64,000 bases of DNA from Actinomadura hallensis. GTDB lineage: Bacteria > Actinomycetota > Actinomycetes > Streptosporangiales > Streptosporangiaceae. The position numbers were made by a program, and so were the translations under genes. Location: NCBI RefSeq assembly GCF_006716765.1, contig NZ_VFPO01000001.1, forward strand, positions 1,488,001 through 1,552,000. The letters run 5' to 3'. Shown here one piece after another: positions 23,141 to 31,385 of this stretch. The notes beneath the pieces are model-generated. The model was given only the letters and a program-made list of their open reading frames with translations, was not told the origin of the DNA and made no database searches. The first letter of the stretch is position 1, and every line of letters begins with the position of its first letter.

Positions 23141-24577
23141 ATGTCCGTGACTCGTCGCGGAGTCGTCAAGGGCGGCGCTGCCGGTGCGCTGTCCATCGCC
23201 CTCGCCGGAAGCCTGGACGGCATCTTCCAGACCTCCGCGGGCGCCGACACGGGGGAGGCGTACGGCTACGGCCCCCTGATCCCCGACCCCAAGGGCGTCT
23301 TGGACCTGCCCAAGGGTTTCTCCTACAAGGTCATGTCGGTGGAGGGCGACCCCATCTCCGACGGTGTCGTCGTCCCCGGCCACCACGACGGAATGGCCAC
23401 GTTCCCGGCCTCCGGCCACGGTCACCCCGGCCACGACCATGGTCACCCCGGTCACGGTCACGGCCACCCTGGCCACGGCCACGGTCACCCTGGCCACGGC
23501 CCCAAGGGGCACGGCCACGGTCCCAAGGGGCGCGCCCACACGCTCCTTGTCCGCAACCACGAGCAGAGCAACAACGGCACCCCGGCCGTGGCGCCGCGCG
23601 AACTGACCTACGACCCCGCCGCCACCGGCGGCACCACGACGCTCGAGGTCGACCGCGACGGCAACCTGCTGTCGCAGTACGTCAGCCTCGCCGGGACGGC
23701 CGTGAACTGCGCGGGCGGCCGCACCCCGTGGGGGACGTGGCTGACCTGCGAGGAGACCGAAGGGTTCAACGGCGAGACCAGGAGCCACGGCTGGGTCTTC
23801 GAGGTCGACCCCTACGGCAGGCGCACCGAGCCCGTGCCGCTGACCGCCCTCGGCCGCTTCTCGCACGAGGCCGTCGCCGTCGACCCGCACACCCACATCG
23901 CCTACCTCACCGAGGACGCGTCCCGGCCGTTCGGGCTGTTCTTCCGGTTCCTCCCGCGCTCGCGCCGCGGCGGCTACCACGCCTACCGGGCCGGCGGGAA
24001 GCTGGAGGCGCTGAAGGTCCCCGGCGTCCCCGACCTGGCGCTCGTCACCGAACCCGGCACCCGGCTGCCGGCCCGGTGGGTCGACGTCCCCGACCCGCTG
24101 GCCCGGCAGACCTCCGTCCGCAAGCAGTTCGAGGACGGTCAGGTCACCCGCAGCCAGAAGCTCGAAGGCGCCTGGTGGGGCCACGGCAAGGCGTACTTCG
24201 TCGCCAGCTACGCGCGCGCGGACCAGGGCGCCGCCGGGAACCACGCCGGCCAGGTCTGGACCTACGACCCGCGCCGCAACGAGGTCGAGCTCAAGCTCAT
24301 CTTCAAGCCGGGCGGCCGCTTCGACGGCCCCGACAACATCACCGTCTCCCCGTACGGCGGCGGCGTCATCCTGGCCGAGGACGGCGACGGCGAGCAGTAC
24401 CTCGTCGGCACCACCCGCAAGGACAGGCCGTTCGCGTTCGCCCGCAACGCCCTCAACGGCAGCGAGTTCACCGGCGTCACGTTCTCGCCGGACGGCCGCG
24501 TCCTGTTCTTCAACCGCCAGTCCGACCCGGGGGCGACGTTCGCCGTCACCGGCCCCTGGCACCGCCTCCGCGGCTGA
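23141..24577 (+). CDS. PhoX/DUF839-family secreted phosphatase-like protein with His-rich insert
   Basis: This 478-residue protein has a Tat-type signal (TRRGVVKGGAAGALSIALAG). The body has the PhoX features VRNHEQ, GGTTTLEVDRDG, NCAGGRTPWGTWLTCEET, SHEAVAVDP and GPDNITVSPYGG. PhoX enzymes are Ca/Fe-dependent alkaline phosphatases exported folded by Tat. Residues about 86-130 contain a tandem G-H-G-H-P-G-H tract not part of the fold. ATG 23141 is chosen because AAGGAG lies 5-6 nt upstream. Confidence 0.85.
   Translation: MSVTRRGVVKGGAAGALSIALAGSLDGIFQTSAGADTGEAYGYGPLIPDPKGVLDLPKGFSYKVMSVEGDPISDGVVVPGHHDGMATFPASGHGHPGHDHGHPGHGHGHPGHGHGHPGHGPKGHGHGPKGRAHTLLVRNHEQSNNGTPAVAPRELTYDPAATGGTTTLEVDRDGNLLSQYVSLAGTAVNCAGGRTPWGTWLTCEETEGFNGETRSHGWVFEVDPYGRRTEPVPLTALGRFSHEAVAVDPHTHIAYLTEDASRPFGLFFRFLPRSRRGGYHAYRAGGKLEALKVPGVPDLALVTEPGTRLPARWVDVPDPLARQTSVRKQFEDGQVTRSQKLEGAWWGHGKAYFVASYARADQGAAGNHAGQVWTYDPRRNEVELKLIFKPGGRFDGPDNITVSPYGGGVILAEDGDGEQYLVGTTRKDRPFAFARNALNGSEFTGVTFSPDGRVLFFNRQSDPGATFAVTGPWHRLRG
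23418..23530 (+). repeat. In-frame tandem repeat encoding a Gly-His-Pro tract
   Basis: The coding sequence cycles through variants of GGCCACGGTCACCCT (Gly-His-Gly-His-Pro), giving at least four imperfect copies with about 17 histidines in some 45 residues. It interrupts the PhoX-like sequence near its N-terminus. Such tracts bind transition metals and change length easily by slippage. Confidence 0.75.
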
Positions 24578-24609
24578 GCCGTCGCAGTCCCGGCCCCCTC
24601 CGCCCGCCC

Positions 24610-24632
24610 GGTTCGCTTCGTGACCGTTCCTG
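24610..24632. repeat. Stray copy of the tatB-mrp island motif between convergent genes
   Basis: These 23 bp match the left arm of the large repeat at 39378-39400 with two mismatches, including an exact GTGACCGTTCCTG. Like the island, it sits between the stops of two convergent genes. One short match could be chance, but the equivalent location argues for a dispersed element. Confidence 0.4.
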
Positions 24633-24641
24633 TGCCCGGTC

Positions 24642-24959
24642 CTACGCGAGGCCGCGGCGGGCGGCCTTCGGGGGGCGGGTGCCCTCGATGGACGCGACCA
24701 TGTCCAGAACCTCCCGGACCGCGTCCGCCTGCGAGTCCGGCACCCGGAACAGCCGCACGCCCAGCCACGCGTAGACGGACGCCGCGGCGAGCAGCCCGGG
24801 GTCGGGCTCCGCCGCGTCCGTCTCCAGGGTGACGAGGACCACGGCGTCACCGGCCGTGAGGCGCTCGACCCGGGCGGCCGGCGGCGCGGTTCCCGCGTCG
24901 ACGGCCGTGCCCGGAACCGGCGCGTCCGGTGAAAGGACCATCCGCTCTTGCATCCGCAT
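24642..24959 (-). CDS. Hypothetical protein with dihydropteroate-synthase-like charged alpha/beta sequence, unknown family
   Basis: This 105-residue protein is soluble with no motif I recognise. It contains VERLTAGDAVVLVTLETDAAEPDPGLLAAASVYAWLGVRLFRVPDSQADAVREVLDMVASIEGTRPPK. The arrangement ASVYAWLGVRLFRV...VREVLDMVASIEGTRPP resembles the end of pterin-binding (dihydropteroate synthase-type) proteins: M. tuberculosis Rv1207 (folP2) occupies this position in the syntenic region. If so, this is only a remnant or a distant relative, because the DHPS active-site motifs are missing. The start is uncertain among ATG 24959, 24953 and 24941. It overlaps no other gene if the divergent neighbour starts at 25011. 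Confidence 0.55.
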   Translation of the reverse strand: MRMQERMVLSPDAPVPGTAVDAGTAPPAARVERLTAGDAVVLVTLETDAAEPDPGLLAAASVYAWLGVRLFRVPDSQADAVREVLDMVASIEGTRPPKAARRGLA

Positions 24960-25010
24960 ACCGCCAAGCGTGGCACGATCGGGGACTGGGAAACGTCTTC
25001 CCACTGGGGT

Positions 25011-25523
25011 GTGCGAGCAGAACGGAGCGTCATCGTGGTCGTCGTCCTCGTCCTGGCCGGCCTGGCCGTGCTGGGCGCCGTCGTCGCCCTCGCCATGGGC
25101 AGGGGCGGCGGGCTGGCCGAGACCCATCCGGACTATCCGCCGCTCCCGATCGGCGCGGACGGCCGTCCCATCACCCCGGACGAGGCCGCCCGCCTGCGGC
25201 TGCCGCGCACCCTTTGGGGCTACCAGCCGCAGGTCACCGACGAGGCCCTGTACCGCCTCGCCGACGCGCTGTCCGAGCGCGACGCGCGCGTGGCCACGCT
25301 CGAGAAGCAGCTCCGGGACCTGCGCCGCGCCGAGGAGGAGCCGGCCGCGGACCCGGTAGGCGCCCTGCACGGGCTGGAGGAGACCGGTGTGAACGGCTCG
25401 GCGTCCGGGCCGCACGAGGAGCCCGGCGACGACCGGGTCTCCGGCGACGAGCGCCCTGAGGACCGCGCAGGCGACCGCGCGGAGGACGAGCCGGTCGGCC
25501 GCGCGCGGGAGGACCGCCGGTGA
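25011..25523 (+). CDS. DivIVA-domain-like membrane protein (Rv1209 type)
   Basis: This 170-residue protein has an N-terminal membrane helix (VIVVVVLVLAGLAVLGAVVALAMG), then a D-Y-P-P-L-P-I-G linker and a short helical stretch (LPRTLWGYQPQVTDEALYRLADALSERDARVATLEKQLRDLRRAEEE) of the DivIVA/coiled-coil type. An acidic disordered tail follows. The homologous M. tuberculosis gene lies directly before tag, as here. It may be a polar-growth or division scaffold. GTG 25011 is used; a GTG at 25035 with CGGAG nearby is an alternative. Its stop overlaps the next start (GTGA). Confidence 0.78.
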   Translation: MRAERSVIVVVVLVLAGLAVLGAVVALAMGRGGGLAETHPDYPPLPIGADGRPITPDEAARLRLPRTLWGYQPQVTDEALYRLADALSERDARVATLEKQLRDLRRAEEEPAADPVGALHGLEETGVNGSASGPHEEPGDDRVSGDERPEDRAGDRAEDEPVGRAREDRR

Positions 25524-25948
25524 GCCCCGTCGCCGTGCACGCGGAGGCCGTCGCGGACGCCCCCGCCGAACGCGTCTTCGAGGTCCTCACCGACTGGCCG
25601 CGGCACGCCGAGTGGATGCCGTTCACCCGCGCGGAGGGCGGCGACAGGGTCGGCGACGAGATCCGCGGCCGGACCGGCGTCGGGCCGGTCGGGTTCGTCG
25701 ACACGATGGTGATCACCGAGTGGCGGGAGGGCCGCCGCGTCGCGGTGCGGCACACCGGCCGGGTCGTGCGCGGCGAGGCGTACTTCGAGGTCGTCCCCGA
25801 GGGCGCGGGCAGCCGCATCCGCTGGGCCGAACGCGTCGACCTGCCGCTCGGCCCCCTCGGGCGCGCCGGCTGGATCGTCGCGGGCCCGGTCGTGAAGGCG
25901 TTCATGACCCTGGGGCTCCGGCGCCTCGCCGCACTGTCGCAGGCGTGA
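25520..25948 (+). CDS. SRPBCC (START/Bet v1-like) family protein
   Basis: This 142-residue protein opens AVHAEAVADAPAERVFEVLTDWPRHAEWMPFTRAEGG, the classic first strand/helix pair of polyketide cyclase/START domains. It ends in the long C-terminal helix (AGWIVAGPVVKAFMTLGLRRLAALSQ). Members bind lipids or aromatic ligands in a deep pocket; this one's ligand is unknown. It is coupled to the DivIVA-like gene by a 4-bp overlap and precedes tag by 14 bp, so the three form an operon. Confidence 0.85.
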   Translation: MSPVAVHAEAVADAPAERVFEVLTDWPRHAEWMPFTRAEGGDRVGDEIRGRTGVGPVGFVDTMVITEWREGRRVAVRHTGRVVRGEAYFEVVPEGAGSRIRWAERVDLPLGPLGRAGWIVAGPVVKAFMTLGLRRLAALSQA

Positions 25949-25962
25949 GGTAGAACGGGCGG

Positions 25963-26538
25963 GTGAGCACCGCGATCCCCGGCGAGGACGGGCTGGCCCG
26001 CTGCCCGTGGGGCCTGTCCACGCCCGACTACATCGCCTACCACGACGACGAGTGGGGCCGCCCCGTCCGCGACGACCGGGGCCTCTACGAGCGGCTCTGC
26101 CTGGAGGCGTTCCAGTCCGGGCTGTCGTGGCTGACGATCCTGCGCAAGCGCGAGGGCTTCCGCGCCGCGTTCAGCGGGTTCGACCCCGAGAAGGTCGCCG
26201 CGTTCGGGCCCTCCGACGTGGAGCGCCTCATGGCCGACGCCTCCATCGTCCGCAACCGGGCGAAGATCGAGGCGGCGGTCGCCAACGCCCGCGCGGCCCT
26301 CGACCTGCCCGGCGGCCTCGCCGAGACCGTGTGGCGCTACGCCGATCCCGACCCGCCGGCGTACGCGGACACGGTGGACGTGCCCGCGTACACCGGCGCC
26401 TCGAAGGCCCTCGCGAAGGAGCTGAAGAAGCACGGCTTCCGGTTCGTCGGCCCCACCACCGCCTACGCCCTCATGCAGGCGTGCGGCCTCGTCGACGACC
26501 ATCTGACGGGCTGCCACCGGCACGGCGCCTACCGCTGA
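25963..26538 (+). CDS. tag: DNA-3-methyladenine glycosylase I
   Basis: This 191-residue protein has the Tag signature RCPWGLSTPDYIAYHDDEWGRP, then LCLEAFQSGLSWLTILRKREGFRAAF. The zinc-snap ligands Cys and His are near the N-terminus, with a His-x3-Cys at DHLTGCHRH near the C-terminus. It removes 3-methyladenine from alkylated DNA. It starts with GTG. The position after a DivIVA-like gene matches M. tuberculosis tagA (Rv1210). Confidence 0.95.
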   Translation: MSTAIPGEDGLARCPWGLSTPDYIAYHDDEWGRPVRDDRGLYERLCLEAFQSGLSWLTILRKREGFRAAFSGFDPEKVAAFGPSDVERLMADASIVRNRAKIEAAVANARAALDLPGGLAETVWRYADPDPPAYADTVDVPAYTGASKALAKELKKHGFRFVGPTTAYALMQACGLVDDHLTGCHRHGAYR

Positions 26539-26559
26539 GCGGCCCGTCCCCGCCCCGGG

Positions 26560-29145
26560 TCACTCCGCCTTGGCGGCCTCCAGGACGGGCACGGACGCGG
26601 CGCGCCGGGCGGGGAGGGCGGAGGTCGCCAGCGTGACGACGGCGGCGCCGGCGGCGATCACGACGAACAGCCACCAGGGCGGGTCCGGCCTGAGGAACGA
26701 GCTTCCCGTGGCCACGTGCATGAGGAACACGGTCCCGACGGCCGTCCCGGTGCCGAGGAGCCCGCCGAGCAGCACCACCGTGGCGGCCTCCCACCGCACG
26801 ATCGACCGGATCTGCGCGACCGTCGCCCCGACCGCGCCGAGCAGCCCGAACTCGCGGGTCCGCTCGGCGACGCTCATCGACACGGTCGTCGCCATCCCGA
26901 ACAGGGCGAGGACGAGCGCCATCCCGATGAACCCGTAGATCACGAGCATGCCGGAGGTCATCGCGTCCGCCGCCGTCTTGACGTAGGCGGCCCGGTCGAG
27001 GACCTCGACGCCCGGCACGTCCGCGACGGCGCGGGCGAGGTCCTCCTTGTCTCCGCCGCGGACGAGGACGGCGACGGTCGCCGCCCCCGGGTCGAGCCGC
27101 TCCATGGTCTCGGCCGACACCAGCGCCTGGTCGGCGAACACGTGGGACGGGTCGTGGTAGGCGCCCGCGACCGTCAGCGTGACCTGCCCGCCGCCGCCCC
27201 GCAGAGTGATCCGCCGCCCCTTCGCGAGCCGCTGCCCCTCCATGATCGTGGACGTGAGCGCGATCTCGCCGGGGCGCAGCGGCCGCAGGTTCCCGCCGAG
27301 GTCCAGCACCGACGGCAGCGCGTCCTGGTCCGCGCCGGTCACCGCGAGGTACAGCGGCGCGCCGGAGTCGTCGCCGGATCGCCGCGGCGGAGGCGACACC
27401 AGCTTCGCCTCCGTGGCCGTGAGCGCCGTCGCCCGGGACACGCCGGGGACGGCGGCGGCCCGGTCCGCCAGCTCGCGGGGCAGCGGCGCCTGCCCGACGG
27501 AGGTCATGGTGGTGGCGGCGATCGCGTGGTCGGCGCGCATCACCTCCTCGCCGGCCTCGGCGAACCGCGCGTCCGACGACAGGACGATCAGCGCGGTCGC
27601 GCCGACCAGCGCCACGCCGAGCATGAGGGACGACGCGGCCGCCGACACCCGGCGGGGGCTGCGGGTGATGGTGGCGCGGGCGACCCGCCCGGCCTCCCCG
27701 CTGACGGCCGTCCCGATGCGCCCGACCAGGCCGCCGAGCGGGCCGACGAACAGCGGCGCGAGGACGCAGAGCGCCGCCGCGGTCGTCATGCAGCCCAGCA
27801 GGATCAGCACGCTGATGCCGACGGTGCGCTCCGGGCCGGGCGGCTCCTCGGCCTGGATGGCGAACACGGGCCCGAAGAACAGCCACGCGCACGCGAACAC
27901 GGCGAGCGCGCCGAGGAGCCGCGGCCACCGCCGCCCGGCGGTGTCGGTGCTCGCGGAGCGCAGCGCCTGCATCGGGGAGATCCGCGCGGCCCTGCGGGCG
28001 GCCCGCCACGCCGCGATCTGGGTGACGAGGACGCCGGCCGCGGCGGGCGCCGCCAGCGCGACCCAGCCGAACTGGGCGTCGGCGGCGGAGACGTCGAAGC
28101 CGTCCCGCGCGAACAGGCCGGTGAGCACCGCCGACACCGGGTAGCCGAGCAGCACGCCGCCGGCCGAGGCGACGGCGCCCAGCGCCAGCGCCTCCAGCCG
28201 GATCAGCCGCTTGATCTGGCGGGGCGTCGCGCCGATCGCGCCGAGCAGCGCCAGCCGGCGGGTCCGCTGCCGGACGAGCGTCCCGAACGTGTTGGCCACG
28301 ACGAACACGCCGACGAACACCGCGACCGACGAGACCATCCCGATCGCGCCGCCGACCACCGCCCCGGTGGACCGCAGCTCCGCCGAGTGGGCGTCCCGCA
28401 CGGCCGAGGCCGTCCGCACCGTCAGGTCCGAACCTGCGAGGTCGCGGGCGAGGTCCTCGCCGAGCCGCGCCGCGTCCGTGCCGGGCGCCGCCTTCACCAG
28501 GACGCCGTGCCACGCGCCTGGCGGCAGGCCCGCCGCCTCCCGGACGGTCTCCGGCGGCGTGAGCACCAGGTCGCCGCGCGCCACCGACGAGCGGCCCTCC
28601 ACGGTGACGATCCCGACGACCTTCAGCTCGCGCTGCCGTTTCGGCAGCGTCACCCGCAGCGTGTCGCCGGTCTCCAGGTCGCCGGCCCGCGCCAGGTGCC
28701 GGGTGACGGCAATCTCGCCGTCCGCCGCGGGGGCGCGGCCCGACTCCAGGTCGTAGGCGTTGAGCGAGTCCTCCGGCGTCCACGGGCGGAGCGTCGTCTG
28801 CGCCCCGGCGGGCGCGACGATCGGCTCGCCGTCCCGGCCGGTCGCGACCACCGGGACCATCGCGTCCCCGGCGGCGGCCGCCACGCCGGGACGCCCGGCG
28901 ACCTCGTCCAGCCGCACCTGCCCGTCCGGCGGCGCGAACACGTCGTTCGGGTCGGTCGTGCCGCCGACGACGAGCACGTCCGCGCGGGCGTACTCGCTGG
29001 CGTCGCTGCCCGTCACCGCCTCCTGCGCCCGCAGCGTGAACTGCAGCGACCCGGCGATCAGCCCGATCGCGAAGACCGCCGCCAGCAGCGTGGCGGCCAG
29101 CCGCAGCCAGCCCTCGGCGAACGAGCGGCGCGCGATGAGCCACAT
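26560..29145 (-). CDS. ABC exporter permease (FtsX/MacB-type, duplicated)
   Basis: This 861-residue protein has two FtsX domains. The first membrane helix (about 15-38) is followed by a large extracytoplasmic loop and three helices. A central group of helices follows around 380-490, then a second loop and three C-terminal helices (from about 725). ML-GAIGATPRQIKRL and LLGAVGATVAQIRSI are the paired coupling motifs. It works with the adjacent ATPase gene, 3 bp upstream, as a MacB/LolCD-like or FtsX-type transporter. Actinobacterial members export peptides or lipids or respond to antimicrobial peptides; the substrate here is unknown. Confidence 0.92.
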   Translation of the reverse strand: MWLIARRSFAEGWLRLAATLLAAVFAIGLIAGSLQFTLRAQEAVTGSDASEYARADVLVVGGTTDPNDVFAPPDGQVRLDEVAGRPGVAAAAGDAMVPVVATGRDGEPIVAPAGAQTTLRPWTPEDSLNAYDLESGRAPAADGEIAVTRHLARAGDLETGDTLRVTLPKRQRELKVVGIVTVEGRSSVARGDLVLTPPETVREAAGLPPGAWHGVLVKAAPGTDAARLGEDLARDLAGSDLTVRTASAVRDAHSAELRSTGAVVGGAIGMVSSVAVFVGVFVVANTFGTLVRQRTRRLALLGAIGATPRQIKRLIRLEALALGAVASAGGVLLGYPVSAVLTGLFARDGFDVSAADAQFGWVALAAPAAAGVLVTQIAAWRAARRAARISPMQALRSASTDTAGRRWPRLLGALAVFACAWLFFGPVFAIQAEEPPGPERTVGISVLILLGCMTTAAALCVLAPLFVGPLGGLVGRIGTAVSGEAGRVARATITRSPRRVSAAASSLMLGVALVGATALIVLSSDARFAEAGEEVMRADHAIAATTMTSVGQAPLPRELADRAAAVPGVSRATALTATEAKLVSPPPRRSGDDSGAPLYLAVTGADQDALPSVLDLGGNLRPLRPGEIALTSTIMEGQRLAKGRRITLRGGGGQVTLTVAGAYHDPSHVFADQALVSAETMERLDPGAATVAVLVRGGDKEDLARAVADVPGVEVLDRAAYVKTAADAMTSGMLVIYGFIGMALVLALFGMATTVSMSVAERTREFGLLGAVGATVAQIRSIVRWEAATVVLLGGLLGTGTAVGTVFLMHVATGSSFLRPDPPWWLFVVIAAGAAVVTLATSALPARRAASVPVLEAAKAE

Positions 29146-29148
29146 CCG

Positions 29149-29949
29149 TCAGTCCTCCGCCCGCCGGCCGGCCCGCTCCAGGGGAGACGGCCCGACGGTG
29201 GTCATCACGGCGGCCACGTCGTCGATGGTCGGCGACGGAAGCTCCCGGACGATCATCCCGTCGGCCAGGAACAGCACCCGGTCCGCGTGCGCGGCGGCCG
29301 CCGGGTCGTGCGTCACCATGATCACCGTCTGGCGGTACTCGTCCACCGCGGTGCGCAGGAACCCCAGCACCTCCGCGCCCGCCGCCGAGTCCAGGTTGCC
29401 GGTCGGCTCGTCGGCGAACAGCACCTCGGGCCGCGTCAGCAGCGCCCGCGCGACCGCCACCCGCTGCTGCTGCCCGCCCGACAGCTCGCTCGGCCGGTGC
29501 CCCAGGCGCTCCCGCAGCCCGAGCGCGTCCACGACCGTGTCGAACCACCGCTGGTCTGCGCGCCGGCCGCCGAGCCGCCCGGTCAGCCGGATGTTCTCCT
29601 CCGCCGTCAGCATCGGCAGCAGGTTGAACGACTGGAACACGAACCCGAGCCGGTCGCGGCGCAGCCGGGTCAGCCGCGTCCGCGACAACCGGGTGATCTC
29701 CACGTCGCCGATCCGCACCGACCCGGACGTCACCGTGTCCAGCCCCGCCAGGCAGTGCAGGAACGTGGACTTCCCGGAACCCGACGGCCCCATGATCGCG
29801 GTGAACTGGCCCCGGACGAAGGTCGCGGAGACGCCGCGCAGGGCCGTCACGGCGCTGTCGCCCGTCCCGTACGACTTGACCACGTCGCGGGCGACGGCGA
29901 CGTGGTCGTGGATCTGGCCGGAAGAGCGCACGGCGGTCGATTGAGTCAT
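29149..29949 (-). CDS. ABC exporter ATP-binding protein (MacB/LolD type)
   Basis: This 266-residue protein has Walker A GPSGSGKST, the Q-loop with FVFQSFNLLPMLTAEEN, signature LSGGQQQRVAVARALL, Walker B EVLFADEPTGNLD and H-loop VTHD. It pairs with the FtsX-type permease downstream (3-bp gap). The C-terminal 25 residues after VRELPSPTIDDVAAVMTTVGPSPLERAG are an extension typical of actinobacterial members. Confidence 0.94.
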   Translation of the reverse strand: MTQSTAVRSSGQIHDHVAVARDVVKSYGTGDSAVTALRGVSATFVRGQFTAIMGPSGSGKSTFLHCLAGLDTVTSGSVRIGDVEITRLSRTRLTRLRRDRLGFVFQSFNLLPMLTAEENIRLTGRLGGRRADQRWFDTVVDALGLRERLGHRPSELSGGQQQRVAVARALLTRPEVLFADEPTGNLDSAAGAEVLGFLRTAVDEYRQTVIMVTHDPAAAAHADRVLFLADGMIVRELPSPTIDDVAAVMTTVGPSPLERAGRRAED

Positions 29950-30064
29950 GCGTCAAGCCAACCGGCGGAGACCCGCCGCCGCACTGACGCACGCTCCCGA
30001 GCCGCCGGTGGGGGAAACCCCACCGGCCGGGCCCGGGCTGCCGCCCCCTCTGCGGTCGGTACGG

Positions 30065-30850
30065 TCAGCGGCCCTCGAACGTGGGCTGCTGCTTCTTCAG
30101 GAACGCCTCGGTCGCGTTCTTGTGGTCGCTGGTCTCCGCGCACTCGTCTTGGAGGACGGCCTCTCGTTCCAGCGCGGACGCCAGGTCGTGCGTCGCCGCG
30201 TGGTCGAGGGCGGCCTTCACCGCACCGTACGCGGCGGTCGGGCCCTCGGCGAGACGGCGGGCCAGCTCCACCGACGCCGGGGCCAGCTCGTCCGCCGGGA
30301 CGACCCTGTTCACCAGGCCCATCTCCAGGGCCTCGGCGGCCTTGACCGGCTCGCCCAGCAGCAGCAGCTCGGCGGCCTTGGCGCGGCCGACGAGGCGCTG
30401 GAGCGTCCACGACATGCCGCTGTCGGGGGCGAGCCCGATCCCCGTGAACGCGGTCGCGAACTTCGCCTTGTCGGACGCGACGACCAGGTCGCAGGCGAAC
30501 GCCAGCGCCGCGCCCGCGCCCGCCGCCACCCCGTTCACCGCCGCGACCACCGGCTTGCGCATCGTCGTGATCGTCAGGACGACCGGGTTGTAGTGCCGCC
30601 GGACCGTGTCGTCCAGGCCCTTGCCCGCCGCCAGGTTGTCGGCGTGCTCGCGCAGGTCCTGGCCGGCGCAGAAGGCGCGTCCGGCCCCGGTGAGGATCAC
30701 CGCCCGGGCGGAGGGGTCGCCGGCGGCGCGCTCCACGGTCGTGCGCAGCAGCTCCTTCATCTCGAAGGTCAGCGAGTTCATCCCGTCCGGGCGATTGAGT
30801 GTGATTGTCGCCACACCGTCGGTCACGTCGTAGAGCACGGTCTCGGACAT
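30065..30850 (-). CDS. Enoyl-CoA hydratase/isomerase family protein (PaaG-like)
   Basis: This 261-residue crotonase has the oxyanion-hole segments GAGRAFCAGQDLREH and AVNGVAAGAGAALAFACD. The active-site region GIGLAPDSGMSW carries Asp where hydratases have Glu, matching PaaG-type ring-1,2-epoxyphenylacetyl-CoA isomerases. Rather than a plain hydratase, it is likely an isomerase of aromatic or fatty acyl-CoA. It stands alone, so the pathway is open. AAGGGA precedes ATG 30850. Confidence 0.87.
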   Translation of the reverse strand: MSETVLYDVTDGVATITLNRPDGMNSLTFEMKELLRTTVERAAGDPSARAVILTGAGRAFCAGQDLREHADNLAAGKGLDDTVRRHYNPVVLTITTMRKPVVAAVNGVAAGAGAALAFACDLVVASDKAKFATAFTGIGLAPDSGMSWTLQRLVGRAKAAELLLLGEPVKAAEALEMGLVNRVVPADELAPASVELARRLAEGPTAAYGAVKAALDHAATHDLASALEREAVLQDECAETSDHKNATEAFLKKQQPTFEGR

Positions 30851-30996
30851 CGGCGTCCCTTCGATCCTCGTTCAGATTCTTCCCAGGCAACCATCGGGGA
30901 CGCCGGGGGCGGGGGGCAAGAGGCCCGTCACCTCGGCGGACGGACGCCCGCCGCACGAGCGTTCCGGCTCGTCTCAGCCGATCCGGAGGCTGATCG

Positions 30997-31027
30997 TTAC
31001 CACTTCGCGCCCGGAAGACGAGATAAT
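30997..31027 (+). promoter_or_regulatory. Candidate promoter for the DUF3117 gene
   Basis: GATAAT at 31022-31027 is a near-consensus -10 hexamer (5 of 6). TTACCA at 30997-31002 is a possible -35, but the 19-bp spacer is long. Transcription would give an approximately 85-nt leader before the ATG. Confidence 0.3.
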
Positions 31028-31117
31028 GGACCACCTATCGATGACGCGGATGCGACACGCGGCCACGCGGCCAAGGGTGTGCGAGGCCGCGGCCCTACGC
31101 AGGAAGGGGATGCACGC

Positions 31118-31285
31118 ATGGCGGCGATGAAGCCGCGGACGGGAGACGGTCCGCTCGAAGTGACCAAGGAGGGACGCGGCATCGTCATGCGGGTTCCTCT
31201 CGAAGGCGGCGGGCGTCTCGTGGTCGAGCTCTCCGCCGACGAGGCCAAGGAACTCGGCGACGCCATCAAGGAAGTCGTGGGCTGA
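31118..31285 (+). CDS. DUF3117 protein
   Basis: This 55-residue protein reads MAAMKPRTGDGPLEVTKEGRG, then IVMRVPLEGGGRLVVELSADEAKELGDAIKEV. It is very close to the M. tuberculosis Rv1211 protein as I remember it. The family is small, strongly conserved and widespread in actinobacteria. Its function is not known. It starts at ATG 31118 behind AGGAAGGGG, and a terminator-like hairpin follows its stop. Confidence 0.93.
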   Translation: MAAMKPRTGDGPLEVTKEGRGIVMRVPLEGGGRLVVELSADEAKELGDAIKEVVG

Positions 31286-31316
31286 CGCCCCCGCCGATCC
31301 CGGCTCTATAGGTGAC

Positions 31317-31340
31317 GGTCCCGGCGGCACCGCCGGGGCC
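31317..31340 (+). terminator. Hairpin after DUF3117
   Basis: GGTCCCGGCGG pairs with CCGCCGGGGCC (one G-T pair) around a very short loop, followed by CTTGCCATTT. It starts 32 bp after the DUF3117 stop and ends 45 bp before the pepA start, the expected place for a terminator separating the two genes. Confidence 0.55.
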
Positions 31341-31385
31341 CTTGCCATTTCCGTACACAGCACGACCGCAGGGGGGACTGCCGCC

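Noticed and set aside
30851..31117. Riboswitch upstream of DUF3117
   Set aside because: No known riboswitch core sequence was found; only a plausible -10 box is visible.
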